A stretch of 64,000 nucleotides of DNA from CADEDH01 sp965262175 (GCA_965262175.1 CBDHES010000010.1:62001-126000); one strand, 5' to 3'. Numbered from the stretch's first letter, positions 26,612 through 35,522 are shown. Notes: generated by a model not told the origin, from the letters alone. Translations and numbers: made by a program.

Positions 26612-27889
26612 TCAGCCGACGAAGGCCAGGATCGGGTCCTCGAGGTAGGTTCGGAGGCGACCGAGAAACGCCGCCGCCCTGGCCAGGTCGATGAGGGCGC
26701 CGTCGAACGAGCCGGTCACGGTCATCACCTGGCCGGTCTGGACCGTCCCGTCGACCACCGACACCACCGCTCGGGGCGACCCGAAGGCGACGACGGCCAC
26801 CCCGGAACCGAGGGGCGGGGTCAGCGCCGTCAGCAAGAGGGGCCCGGCGTCGACGATGGTCAGCGCCGGCGACCCCTCGGCGGTGGCCGACCGCCGACGC
26901 ATCAGCTCGTTCATCGCCACGTCGACCTCGGTGAGCGACTGGTCGACCGCCCCGGTGATCGCCGCCCCGACCACGCCCTGATCACCGGCCCGGACGAAGC
27001 CGATGACCGGTGCCGCCGGCTCGGTCGCCAGCTCGGGGAACTCGGGGAGCACCGCCGCCACCAGCTTCATCAGCAGGGCGTCGAAGGTGATCCGGCGGCC
27101 CGACTCGGCCGAGAGCCGTTGGTGGGCCACCAGCAGCTGCCCGGCGTCGGCCTCGCACGAGAGGTCCATGCCGGTTCGGGCGCCGGTCACCGCCGCCCGG
27201 CCGGCGGTGGTCTCCGCCGGGCCGTCGGTCAGGTCGAGCGGTCGGTCGGCGACCGACCCCGGCGAGGTGGGGCCACCGGCGGTGGGCGCCGGGCCGTCGT
27301 CGCCGGCCGGGGAGTGGGCCCGCAGGTCGGCCAGCGGGAGGGGTTGGGTGGCGTCGTCCCACCCGGCCAGGCGGGTGCCGGGAAGCGGTTCGTCGGGGAA
27401 CGCCGCTCGGTGGACGTCGTCCCTGGTGACCCGACCCTCCGGCCCCGTTCCGTCGACCGTGGCCAGGTCGACCCCGAACTCGGCGGCCAGTCGTCGAACC
27501 AGCGGGGAGGGCCGGGGTCTTCCGCCGGAGCTCGGCGGCCCGTCCTCGACCGCTGGGGGTGGCCAGTCGAGATCGACCGTGACCAGCGGGTGACCGACGG
27601 GGATCGTCTCACCCGGCTCGGCGGCCAGGTTGGTGACCAGGCCGGCCACCGGCGACACGATCTCCTCGGTCGGGCCGTCGGCGGGGGAGGGACCGCTCGT
27701 TCCGTCGAGGTCGTCGAGGTCGGTGGTGTCCGTCGGGTCGGACGGGGTCGCGGCGGTCGGCTCGACAATGCACAGCGGTCGGTCGATGACGAGGCGATCT
27801 CCGACCTCGACCGCCCACTCGACGATCCTGGCCGCGCTGGCCCCGCCCGCGAGGGAGGGGAGCGGGACGTCGCGCGACTGCTCGCTCAT
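26612..27889 (-). CDS. E2 (2-oxoacid dehydrogenase acyltransferase)-like protein lacking key residues
   Basis: 425 residues with the layout of a dihydrolipoyl acyltransferase: lipoyl-like beta segment (1-115), a peripheral-subunit-binding-like motif (SPLVRRLAAEFGVDLATVDGTGPEGRVTRDDV, at about 128-160), a long Pro/Gly/Asp linker, and a trimer-type catalytic domain. Two key features are absent. No D-K-A/V lipoylation lysine is present; an acidic Thr/Asp insert sits there. The catalytic D-H-x-x-x-D-G reads FDGALIDL, with His replaced by Gly. No E1 or E3 gene is nearby. It may be a scaffold or have lost function, but the frame is intact. Confidence 0.75.
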   Translation of the reverse strand: MSEQSRDVPLPSLAGGASAARIVEWAVEVGDRLVIDRPLCIVEPTAATPSDPTDTTDLDDLDGTSGPSPADGPTEEIVSPVAGLVTNLAAEPGETIPVGHPLVTVDLDWPPPAVEDGPPSSGGRPRPSPLVRRLAAEFGVDLATVDGTGPEGRVTRDDVHRAAFPDEPLPGTRLAGWDDATQPLPLADLRAHSPAGDDGPAPTAGGPTSPGSVADRPLDLTDGPAETTAGRAAVTGARTGMDLSCEADAGQLLVAHQRLSAESGRRITFDALLMKLVAAVLPEFPELATEPAAPVIGFVRAGDQGVVGAAITGAVDQSLTEVDVAMNELMRRRSATAEGSPALTIVDAGPLLLTALTPPLGSGVAVVAFGSPRAVVSVVDGTVQTGQVMTVTGSFDGALIDLARAAAFLGRLRTYLEDPILAFVG

Positions 27890-28019
27890 GGCGTCAACTT
27901 AGCGGGCCGACCAGCGGAGACGTCCGTCCAGACGGCTCGCCACCGTCTTGTGGCCCCCGGAGCGCCGCCGGTACGGTCCGCTCACACCCCGATCGCCGAT
28001 CGCCTCCGGGAGGCTGACG

Positions 28020-29012
28020 ATGACCACCCTCACCCTCGACGGCCCCACGTCGATCCTCCTCATCGAAGGCCTGACGATGCCGGAGGCCAAGCCGGAGTAC
28101 GTCGCCGACGTGACCGCCGCCGCCCCGGCCGGCTCGGAGGTCAGGGTGGCCAAGGGGATGAAGGAGGCCGCCGAGCTGGGGGCGGACGTCGAGATCATCC
28201 TCGGCATCGTGACCGAGCGGCTGTTCCCCGCCGTGCCCCGCCTGCGGTGGGTCCACGCCATCGCCTCGGGGGTCGATGCCCTCATGTTCCCCGACTTCGT
28301 CGACAGCGACGTGATCCTCACCGGGGAGAAGGGGCTGGTCGGCGGTCACCTGGCCGACACCGGCTGGGGTCTCCTGCTGGCCCTCACCCGCCAGATCCAC
28401 AGCGCCATCAAGCACGGTCCCGACGCCTGGCAGCATCGGGTCGACATGCGGATGAAGGAGATCGAACTGGAGGGGATGACGATGGGCATCGTCGGCTTCG
28501 GGGGCACCGGCCGAGCCATGGCCAAGCGGGCGGTGGCGTTCGGCATGCACACCCTGGCGGTCGACGAGTTCCCTTCGCCTCCCGACCACGGGGTCGAGGA
28601 GGTGTGGTCGACCGACCGGCTCGACGATCTCCTGGCCCAGTCCGACGTGGTCGCCATCTGCTGCCCGCTCACCCCCACGACCGACCGGCTCTTCGACGAC
28701 GAGACGTTCGCCAAGATGCGACCCGGCTCGTACCTGGTGAACGTGACCCGGGGTGAGATCGTCGACGGTCCGGCCCTGGTCCGGGCGTTGGAGGGGCATC
28801 TCGGTGGCGCTGCGCTCGACGTCGCCCCGGGCGAGCCGCTCCCGGTCGACCACCCCCTGTTCCAACTCGACAACGTGGCCATGACCCCCCACACCGCCGG
28901 TGCCAGCCAGCTGCGAGCCCCCCGGAACGTGGCCCGGTTCGTCGAGAACCTCGGTCGGGCCCAGGCCGGTGAGCCCCTGCTCGGGGTGGTCGACAAGCGC
29001 CTGGGCTACTGA
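28020..29012 (+). CDS. D-isomer specific 2-hydroxyacid dehydrogenase
   Basis: 330-residue NAD-dependent oxidoreductase. The NAD fold begins GIVGFGGTGRAMAKRA (G-x-G-x-x-G). Catalytic residues are visible: Arg in VNVTRGEIVDG, Glu in ALDVAPGEPLP and His in MTPHTAGAS. An early Gly-Val-Asp turn (IASGVDALMFP) binds substrate carboxylate in the family. ATG at 28020 follows GGGAGG by six bases; the frame is open 72 bases upstream without a ribosome site. Substrate (glyoxylate, phosphoglycerate, other) is open. Confidence 0.9.
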   Translation: MTTLTLDGPTSILLIEGLTMPEAKPEYVADVTAAAPAGSEVRVAKGMKEAAELGADVEIILGIVTERLFPAVPRLRWVHAIASGVDALMFPDFVDSDVILTGEKGLVGGHLADTGWGLLLALTRQIHSAIKHGPDAWQHRVDMRMKEIELEGMTMGIVGFGGTGRAMAKRAVAFGMHTLAVDEFPSPPDHGVEEVWSTDRLDDLLAQSDVVAICCPLTPTTDRLFDDETFAKMRPGSYLVNVTRGEIVDGPALVRALEGHLGGAALDVAPGEPLPVDHPLFQLDNVAMTPHTAGASQLRAPRNVARFVENLGRAQAGEPLLGVVDKRLGY

Positions 29013-29063
29013 CCCGGGAGGGGGTACCAAGCAGGGGGTGGTCACCCCGGTAGACTCCGCCCG

Positions 29064-30089
29064 GTGACCGACTCGACCGCCGTCTCCGGAGCGTCCGCCG
29101 GGGAGGCCGAGCACGACCACCATCACGACCACCACCGGTCCAGCCGCTGGATGTTCGGGCCGTGGCTGGCGGTGGGCTTGTTCACGGTCGCGCTCGTGCT
29201 CCGCAGCCGGATCGCCTGGTTCGCCAACGACGAGGTCCGCCTGTGGTCGACGTTGTTCGTGTCGATCTGCATCCAGGCCCTGCCGTTCCTGGTGCTGGGG
29301 GTCGTGATCAGCGGGCTGATCGCCGCCTACATCTCCCCTGACCTGGTGCAACGGGTGGTTCCCAAGCGCCCGGTCCTGGCCGTGCCGTCGGCCGGTCTGG
29401 CCGGTCTCGCCCTGCCGGGTTGCGAGTGTGGTTCGGTGCCGATCGCCGGACGCCTCGTGTCGGCCGGGACCCCACCGGCCGCCGCCCTCACGTTCCTGCT
29501 GGCGGCGCCGGCCATCAACCCGGTCGTGCTCGTGTCGACCGCCGTCGCCTTCCCCAACCAGCCGGGCATGGTCGTCGCCCGGTTCCTGGCCTCGTTCCTG
29601 GCCGCCATCGCCGTCGGTACCTGGTGGGCCCGTCGCCGCAACGAGAGCCTCCTCGACGGGCTCCGTGGTGAGCACGACCACCACACCTCGAAGGTCCACC
29701 GGTTCGTCGACGTCGCCTCCCGCGACCTCGTCCACGCCGGTGGCTACCTGGTCATCGGGGCCCTGGCGGCCGCCACCCTCCAGCTCGTCGTGCCCCGCTC
29801 GGTCCTCGACTCGGTCACCTCGAACGAGATCCTCTCGGTGCTGGTGCTCGCCCTCCTGGCGGTGATCCTCTCGATCTGCTCCGAGGCCGACGCCTTCGTG
29901 GCGGCCGGTCTCCCCCAGTTTTCCCTCACCTCCCGCCTGGTGTTCCTCGTGGTGGGGCCGGTCATCGATATCAAGCTGGTGGCGATGCACGCCGGGGTGT
30001 TCGGCCGGAAGTTCGCTCTCCGGTTCGCGCCGGTGACGTTCGCCGTGGCCGTGGTGTCGGCCGTGATCGTGGGGCAGGTGCTGTTGTGA
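29064..30089 (+). CDS. Predicted permease, ArsP/SO_0444 type, with His-rich N-terminus
   Basis: 341-residue membrane protein of the COG0701 predicted permease group, linked in some members to metal or organoarsenical efflux. About eight helices; the signature GCECGSVPIAGRLVSAG with Cys-x-Cys and the later ICSEADAFVAAG are present. The N-terminal tail has a dense His/Asp run (AEHDHHHDHHRSS), suggesting metal binding, and a second His pair (EHDHHTSK) lies in the middle loop. GTG at 29064. It overlaps the next gene by four bases (30086-30089). Confidence 0.88.
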   Translation: MTDSTAVSGASAGEAEHDHHHDHHRSSRWMFGPWLAVGLFTVALVLRSRIAWFANDEVRLWSTLFVSICIQALPFLVLGVVISGLIAAYISPDLVQRVVPKRPVLAVPSAGLAGLALPGCECGSVPIAGRLVSAGTPPAAALTFLLAAPAINPVVLVSTAVAFPNQPGMVVARFLASFLAAIAVGTWWARRRNESLLDGLRGEHDHHTSKVHRFVDVASRDLVHAGGYLVIGALAAATLQLVVPRSVLDSVTSNEILSVLVLALLAVILSICSEADAFVAAGLPQFSLTSRLVFLVVGPVIDIKLVAMHAGVFGRKFALRFAPVTFAVAVVSAVIVGQVLL

Positions 30090-30811
30090 ACCGGCTCGGT
30101 CGATCGATGCTGCTGCTCTCGCTGGGGGCGGTCACCGCCCGGATGCTGTGGTCCGGCGGCTACGGCTGGTTCGTCCAGCAGCGGATGTTCATCCCCCTGG
30201 TGCTGGCGACCGTCGTGCTGCTCGGGTTCGGGGTCTTCGAGGCCATCCAGGGGACCCAGGAGGAGCGACGGAACCCCGAGTCGTCCCGCTGGTCGGTCGC
30301 TCCGGCGGTCGGGTGGCTCCTGCTGCTCCCCCTGCTGGTACTGATCGCCGTTGCCCCGACCGGGCTCGGCGCCGCCGCCGCCAGCCGGGTCGAGGCCTTC
30401 ACCCCCAACGAGCGGCTCAGCCGGTTCGAGCCCCTGGACGCCTCGGCCGGACCGGTCGACATGCGGGTCTACGACTTCCTCGAGCGGGCGGTGTGGGATC
30501 CCGACGCATCGTTGGACGGAGTGACCGTCCGGCTCGAGGGGCTCGTCGTCAACGACGACCGGACGCCCGACGGCTTCATGCTGACCCGCTTCCTGGTGAG
30601 TTGCTGCGCGGCCGATGGGATCCCGCTCCAGGTCGCCCTCCGGGGGGTCGACCAGACCTTCGAGGACGACACCTGGGTGGTGGCCGAGGTCGTGTGGCGG
30701 CCGCCGGAGGTTCCCTACGACCAGGTCCAGGGAACCAAGATCGTCGAGGCCGACGTCATCTCGCTGACCGTCGTCCCCGGGACCAACGACCCCTACGAGT
30801 CGCCCTACTGA
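30086..30811 (+). CDS. TIGR03943-like partner subunit of the predicted permease
   Basis: 241 residues: two or three N-terminal membrane helices and an outside domain of about 150 residues with the family motif TRFLVSCCAADGIPLQVAL (Cys-Cys pair). Proteins of this family (TIGR03943/DUF1980) are encoded with COG0701 permeases in Gram-positives and are thought to form one transport or metal-handling unit. The coupling overlap with the permease supports a complex. Confidence 0.85.
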   Translation: MNRLGRSMLLLSLGAVTARMLWSGGYGWFVQQRMFIPLVLATVVLLGFGVFEAIQGTQEERRNPESSRWSVAPAVGWLLLLPLLVLIAVAPTGLGAAAASRVEAFTPNERLSRFEPLDASAGPVDMRVYDFLERAVWDPDASLDGVTVRLEGLVVNDDRTPDGFMLTRFLVSCCAADGIPLQVALRGVDQTFEDDTWVVAEVVWRPPEVPYDQVQGTKIVEADVISLTVVPGTNDPYESPY

Positions 30812-30825
30812 TCGCCGTGGCGAAC

Positions 30826-30863
30826 GCCGAGGGCGGCCGGGCCGAAGCCCGACCGCCCTCGGC
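30826..30863. terminator. Strong hairpin between convergent genes
   Basis: Stem of 16 positions with one mismatch (arms 30826-30841 and 30848-30863; outer 11 bp perfect) and a 6-base loop CCGAAG, between the permease-pair stop (30811) and the convergent acidic-protein stop (30933). No U-tract on either strand; likely bidirectional. Confidence 0.65.
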
Positions 30864-30932
30864 CGCCGATGGGCCGATCGCTCGGTCATCTCGACGCACC
30901 GCCGTGGCTGCGGTGCCGGACAGCGTTGGCGA

Positions 30933-31691
30933 TCAGTCGGTCTCCTCGATCGCCGCGGCCTGGTCGGCCTCGATGTCGAACGCCTCGGGGAAGAGGTCGT
31001 CGCAGGCGTCGAACGCCTCGTGGTCGACGACGGCGTCGAGCTCGTCCCACACCACCGACTCGGCCGTCGCGTCACCGTCGACGTCGACCTCGACGTCATC
31101 GCCGTCGAAGGTGACCGTGATCGTTCCCTCGCCGTCGCCGAGGTCGACGAACGTCGCCCCCTCGGGGGTCTCGACGAGGACCATGCTGGTCGGCTCGTCG
31201 ATGGCGATCGCCTCGTCCCACTCCTCGAACGCGGCCGTATCGAAGCCGTTGTCGACCAGGCACTGGTCGTAGGCGGCGAAGGCCTCGTCGAGCTCGGCGA
31301 GTTCGGCCTCGGTCAGCTCCTCACAGTCCTCGAGATCCTCGAAGGGGATCTCACCCTCCAGCTCGTCGAAGGGGATCTCACCCTCCAGCTCGTCGAAGGG
31401 GATCTCACCGTCGAGCTCGTCGAGGACGAACTCCTCGACGCACACGTAGCCGTCCAGCTCCGCCTCGGCGTTCGCGTAGGTCTCGACGTCGGTCTCGGCG
31501 TCGGCCGTGGCCACGATGCCGGTGTCGGCGATCTCCGGTCGGTCGTCGCTGGCCGCCCCAGCCCCGCCGGGGACCAGGACCAGGGCCCCGACCGCCGCCG
31601 TCAGGGCGACGGCGGCCCCGATCAACCCGGCCCGGGCTCCGCTCCGCTTCGCCGATGTGACGTCGTCAGACGTTGGGTGCTCGTTGTTCAT
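30933..31691 (-). CDS. Secreted acidic repeat protein next to a two-component system
   Basis: 252 residues with no recognised domain. A cytoplasmic N-terminus, a hydrophobic segment (GLIGAAVALTAAVGALVLV) and an Ala-rich cleavage region indicate export. The mature part is extremely acidic (Asp/Glu-rich) with a 9-residue repeat LEGEIPFDE in three copies. Four cysteines (in YVCVEEF, EDCEEL, YDQCLVD and DACDDLF) could form two disulfides. The composition suggests cation binding. It is divergent from an OmpR-type regulator whose partner kinase has a similarly acidic outside domain, so it may be a regulated target or co-sensor (inference). Confidence 0.72.
   Translation of the reverse strand: MNNEHPTSDDVTSAKRSGARAGLIGAAVALTAAVGALVLVPGGAGAASDDRPEIADTGIVATADAETDVETYANAEAELDGYVCVEEFVLDELDGEIPFDELEGEIPFDELEGEIPFEDLEDCEELTEAELAELDEAFAAYDQCLVDNGFDTAAFEEWDEAIAIDEPTSMVLVETPEGATFVDLGDGEGTITVTFDGDDVEVDVDGDATAESVVWDELDAVVDHEAFDACDDLFPEAFDIEADQAAAIEETD
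31341..31421 (-). repeat. 27-bp in-frame tandem repeat, three units
   Basis: Units at 31341-31367, 31368-31394 and 31395-31421; the first two are identical and the third differs by two bases. Encodes the nine-residue LEGEIPFDE repeat of the acidic secreted protein. Confidence 0.93.
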
Positions 31692-31777
31692 GGCATGCTC
31701 CTCTCGGTCGGGCCGGGGTCGGTCCCCGGCCGCTCACCCCGTCGCTCCGGGGCATGACGAGGACGATGGGGCCCGAA

Positions 31778-31816
31778 CCTGAACCACACCTGAGAGGCCC
31801 TGAGAACGGTCTCAGG
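31778..31816. promoter_or_regulatory. Tandem CCTGA direct repeats, probable OmpR-type regulator site
   Basis: CCTGA occurs at 31778-31782, 31789-31793 and 31799-31803, spaced 11 and 10 bases (one helical turn), and the last copy forms a 7-bp inverted repeat CCTGAGA/TCTCAGG ending at 31816. OmpR/PhoB-family regulators bind head-to-tail half-sites at this spacing. It lies between the divergent acidic-protein gene and the response regulator gene, 33 bases before the latter's start, so autoregulation and control of both sides are plausible. Confidence 0.5.
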
Positions 31817-31848
31817 ATCGAACCCGACCGGTGGGGCACACTGGCCCC

Positions 31849-32523
31849 ATGCGCGTACTGGTCGTCGAGGACGAACCGACCCTGGCCGATTCGGTCCGCC
31901 GCGGCCTGGAATCGGAGGGGTTCGCCGTCGACGTCGTCGGCGACGGGATGGACGGCCTGTGGCGGGCCCGGGAGGGCGCCTATGACGCCATCGTGCTCGA
32001 CATCATGCTCCCCGGGATGAACGGGTACGAGGTGTGTCGAACCCTCCGCCAGGACGAGGTGTGGACACCGATCCTGATGCTGACCGCCAAGGACGGCGAG
32101 TACGACGAGGCCGACGCCTTCGAGCTGGGGGCCGACGACTACCTCCGCAAACCGTTCTCCCTCGTCGTGCTGGTGGCCCGGCTCCGGTCCCTGGTCCGCC
32201 GGACCCGGCCCGACCGGGCCGCGGCCCTCGTGGTCGGCGACCTCGTGCTCGACCCCGCCTCGATGACCTGCACCCGAGCCGGACAGTCGATCCAGCTCAC
32301 GCCCCGGGAGCAGGCGGTGCTGGCCGCGCTCATGCGCCGTGCCCCCGACGTGGTGGCCAAGCACGAGCTGCTCGACAACGTGTGGGGCATCGACTTCGAC
32401 GGCGACCCGAACATCGTCGAGGTCTACATCGGCTACCTCCGGCGCAAGATCGACCGTCCGTTCGGGACCGAGACCGTCAGGACCGTCCGGGGCATCGGCT
32501 ACCAACTCGTCGGGCGGTGCTGA
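31849..32523 (+). CDS. OmpR/PhoB-family response regulator
   Basis: 224 residues. Receiver domain (1-115): acidic pocket VVEDEPT, phospho-acceptor Asp in IVLDIMLPG, Thr in MLTAKDG and Lys in YLRKPFS. The C-terminal winged helix (130-224) has the usual LTPREQAVLAALMR and VRGIGYQL ends. ATG at 31849 is exactly where the first receiver strand begins; an upstream in-frame GTG at 31831 adds six residues and is less likely. It overlaps the sensor kinase start. Confidence 0.93.
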   Translation: MRVLVVEDEPTLADSVRRGLESEGFAVDVVGDGMDGLWRAREGAYDAIVLDIMLPGMNGYEVCRTLRQDEVWTPILMLTAKDGEYDEADAFELGADDYLRKPFSLVVLVARLRSLVRRTRPDRAAALVVGDLVLDPASMTCTRAGQSIQLTPREQAVLAALMRRAPDVVAKHELLDNVWGIDFDGDPNIVEVYIGYLRRKIDRPFGTETVRTVRGIGYQLVGRC

Positions 32524-34313
32524 CCGTGGCCCCCGATCGGCTGTCGATCCGGGCCCGGCTCACGCTCACCGTCATCGCCCTCACCGCCGTGGCCGGACTG
32601 GCCGCGGTGTGGGTCGGCCTCCGGGCCTTCGAGGACATCGTGCGTCAGCGGGCGGTCGACGACCAGGTCGACTTCGTGAGCGAGGAGTTCACGGTGATCG
32701 TCGAGGAGGGCGACGGGTCGGTGCTCGTCGACGGTGAGGAGATCGGGACCGAGATCATCGTCGCCGACGACGGCAGCGCCGAGGTCGTGGTCCCGGGGAT
32801 CGGGGGCGACGTCGTGGCCGACGAGCTGTCGGCGGCGGAGCTCGAGGCCCTGGAGGCCCTGGACGACCTCGAGGGGGGCGGGGTCCTGGAACTGGACGAA
32901 GGGTTCGAGGAGGCGGTCGTCGTCGATGGCCTCGACTGGTTTGGCGACGCCGAGGCCCTGGCGGTCGCCGCCCAGCGGACCCTCGCCGATCTCGACGAGG
33001 TCGGGCTGGTCGACCCGCTGTTCGACACCTTCGCCGGCGACGACGGGCAGCTCCACGTGCTGCTCTTCGACGCGTCGGTCACGGCCCTGCCCCGCCCCCC
33101 GGCCGAGGAGGCCGTCGGTCGGCCCGAGGGGTCGGAGCCGCCCGAGATCTACCCGATCGACGAGGTCGCGCCCGGTGAGGTGCTCGTCCTCCAGGCCGAC
33201 CTCGAGGAACTGCAGGCGGTGTCGTTCGAGCCGTTCGTCGCCGAGCAGGCGGTGGCGGCTCGGGACCTCGAGACCGCGGTGGTCGACTTCGACGACCTGC
33301 AGCTCGGTCTGATCATCGACGTCACCGACGAGCTGAGCGCGCTCGACGGGATCCGGGCCTCGTTGTGGAGCGCGGCCGCCGCCCTCCCACTCCTGGCCGG
33401 CGTCGCCACCTGGCTCCTGACCGGTCGGGCCCTTCGGCCGGTGGCCGCCATCACCCGCCGGGTCGATGCGATCAGCTCGGGCACCCTCGACGGGCGGGTG
33501 CCCGAGCCCGACACCGGTGACGAGATCGGGGTCCTGGCCGTGACGATGAACCGGATGCTCGGCCGGTTGGAGCGGTCGGACCGTCAGCGGCGACAGTTCG
33601 TCAGCGATGCCTCCCACGAGTTGCGAACCCCCGTGGCGGTGCTCCGCAGCGAGGCCGAGGTCGCCCGCCGGGCCCCGGCGACCACCACCGTCGACGGCTT
33701 CGCCGAGGTGGTCCTGGGCGAGACGGCCCGCCTCGAACGCTTGGTCGAGGATCTGCTGACGCTGGCCCGAGCCGACGAGAACCGGCTCATCGGAGGGGCC
33801 GACATCGGTGGTGGCCGGGCCGGCTCCGACGAATGGCCGGAGATCGACGTCGACGATGTGGTCCTGGCCGAGGCGGCCCGAACCCGCCGGCTCCCCGTCG
33901 ATCGCAGCCGGGTGTCAGCGGGGCGGATCCGGGGTCGAGCCAACGATCTGGCCCGGGCGGTCGGCCATCTCCTCGACAACGCGGCCCGTCACGGTGAGTC
34001 CACCGTCGTGGTCGGCGTGGCGACCGTCGACGACGCCGTCCGGGTCTGGGTCGACGACGACGGCGCCGGGATCCCCGAGCCCGATCGGCAGCGGGTGCTG
34101 GAGCGGTTCGTCCGCCTCGACGAGGCGCGGGATCGGGACCGGGGTGGCTCGGGCCTCGGGCTGGCCGTCGTCGCCGAGGCGGCCGCGGCGCTCGGCGGGT
34201 CGGTGACGATCGGACGGAGCGACCTGGGCGGGGCGCGGGTCGAGCTGCACCTCCCGGCCGCCACCGAGGTCGACGTGCCATCGGCTTCGCCCCCGACGCG
34301 ACCGATGCCCTAG
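32517..34313 (+). CDS. Sensor histidine kinase with acidic extracytoplasmic domain
   Basis: 598 residues: helix 1 at about 12-33, an outside sensor domain of about 245 residues, helix 2 at about 285-305, HAMP, HisKA with SDASHELRTPVAVLRSE (phospho-His near 365), and HATPase with HLLDNAARHG, DDGAGIPE and GGSGLGLAVV. The sensor is very acidic (runs such as VEEGDGSVLVDGEE and ELEALEALDDLEGG), unusual for a sensor and similar in composition to the acidic secreted protein across the divergent promoter. GTG at 32517 overlaps the regulator stop; GTG at 32526 is an alternative. Confidence 0.92.
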   Translation: MLTVAPDRLSIRARLTLTVIALTAVAGLAAVWVGLRAFEDIVRQRAVDDQVDFVSEEFTVIVEEGDGSVLVDGEEIGTEIIVADDGSAEVVVPGIGGDVVADELSAAELEALEALDDLEGGGVLELDEGFEEAVVVDGLDWFGDAEALAVAAQRTLADLDEVGLVDPLFDTFAGDDGQLHVLLFDASVTALPRPPAEEAVGRPEGSEPPEIYPIDEVAPGEVLVLQADLEELQAVSFEPFVAEQAVAARDLETAVVDFDDLQLGLIIDVTDELSALDGIRASLWSAAAALPLLAGVATWLLTGRALRPVAAITRRVDAISSGTLDGRVPEPDTGDEIGVLAVTMNRMLGRLERSDRQRRQFVSDASHELRTPVAVLRSEAEVARRAPATTTVDGFAEVVLGETARLERLVEDLLTLARADENRLIGGADIGGGRAGSDEWPEIDVDDVVLAEAARTRRLPVDRSRVSAGRIRGRANDLARAVGHLLDNAARHGESTVVVGVATVDDAVRVWVDDDGAGIPEPDRQRVLERFVRLDEARDRDRGGSGLGLAVVAEAAAALGGSVTIGRSDLGGARVELHLPAATEVDVPSASPPTRPMP

Positions 34314-34345
34314 GTTGGAGCACGGTCACGCATCGGAGGTTCGTC

Positions 34346-35488
34346 ATGCGCCACTATTCCTGCGATTCGCACGTCGTCGAGCCGAGGGAGGTGTTCGCCG
34401 GCCTCGACGAGCGGTTCGGGTCCCGGGCTCCCCGGATCCAGAACGGGGTCGACGGCGCTCGGGGAGACTTCCTCGTGCTCCCCGGCGGGGGACGCCCACT
34501 ACCGGTCGGTCGGCTGGGGATCGCCGGCAACCGCCTCGACGATCCTCGGACCGACGAGCTGATCGCCCGGGGCTACGACGGCCTGAATCCCGGGGTCCTC
34601 GACCCGGTCAAGCGGCTCGAGGAGCAGTCCCAGGACGGCATCGTGGGCGAGGTCATGTACCCCAGCCTGTCGATGTTCACCTTCGCCCTTCCCGACGATG
34701 AGGTGAAGGCGGCCGCCTTCGAGCGCCACAACGACTGGGTCTTCGACTACTGCAGCCCCGCCCCCGATCGGTTGATCGGGATCGGTTGCCTCCCGGTCCC
34801 CGACGTCGACGCCTGTGTGGCCGAGATCCGCCGGGCTGGCGCCAAGGGGGTGCGCGGGTTCTCGATCCCGTCCCACGCCCCGATCGACAAGCCCTACAGC
34901 GATCCGGCGTACGATCCGCTCTGGGCCGAGTTCCAGGAGATGGATCTCCCCGTCACGATGCACATCTTCACCGGGACGTCGTTCGACTGCGGTCTGCCGC
35001 CTCACTGGGGCACGCCGGGCGGCACGATCAAGGGCTACACGCTGTCCCACACCACGGTGGCCAACTCGGTCATGGACCTGATCTGCGGCGGGGTCGTCGA
35101 GCGGTTCCCCCGGTTGAAGTTCGTCCTCGCCGAGTTCGAGACCGGGTGGGTGGCCCACTTCAAGCAGCGGTTCGACCACGCCATCTATCGGACCCCGAAG
35201 TTCGCCGTCGACTACCTGACCCTCAAGCCGTCGGAGTACTTCGACCGGAACTTCTGGGTCACCTTCGAGGACGACGAGGCCGGCGTCCTGACCCGCAACC
35301 TGATCGGGGTCGACAACCTCCTCTGGGGCAACGACTACCCCCACCACGACGCCATCTGGCCCAACTCGATGGCCGTCCTCGACCGGATCATGGAGGGCGT
35401 GCCGGACGCCGAGCGGGAGCGCATGGTGTGGGGCAACGTGATCGACCTCTACGGACTCGACCCCGACAAGCTTCCTGCCACGGCCTGA
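34346..35488 (+). CDS. Amidohydrolase family protein (ACMSD-like)
   Basis: 380 residues, amidohydrolase-2 type (as in aminocarboxymuconate-semialdehyde decarboxylase and related decarboxylases/hydrolases). Zinc ligand candidates are the DSHVVEP start (Asp-x-His rather than His-x-His), His in PVTMHIFTG, and the WGNDYPHHDAIWP end with catalytic Asp. The start follows GGAGG by six bases. Actinobacterial members of this large group are mostly uncharacterised; hydrolysis or decarboxylation of a ring-cleavage product is possible. Confidence 0.85.
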   Translation: MRHYSCDSHVVEPREVFAGLDERFGSRAPRIQNGVDGARGDFLVLPGGGRPLPVGRLGIAGNRLDDPRTDELIARGYDGLNPGVLDPVKRLEEQSQDGIVGEVMYPSLSMFTFALPDDEVKAAAFERHNDWVFDYCSPAPDRLIGIGCLPVPDVDACVAEIRRAGAKGVRGFSIPSHAPIDKPYSDPAYDPLWAEFQEMDLPVTMHIFTGTSFDCGLPPHWGTPGGTIKGYTLSHTTVANSVMDLICGGVVERFPRLKFVLAEFETGWVAHFKQRFDHAIYRTPKFAVDYLTLKPSEYFDRNFWVTFEDDEAGVLTRNLIGVDNLLWGNDYPHHDAIWPNSMAVLDRIMEGVPDAERERMVWGNVIDLYGLDPDKLPATA

Positions 35489-35522
35489 TCGGGAGCGTCC
35501 GGGCCGGCCGCCGGTGGGCCGC

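Noticed and set aside
30933..31691. Calcium-binding EF-hand or dockerin repeats in the acidic protein
   Set aside because: The repeats are nine residues long without the D-x-D-x-D-G loop pattern.
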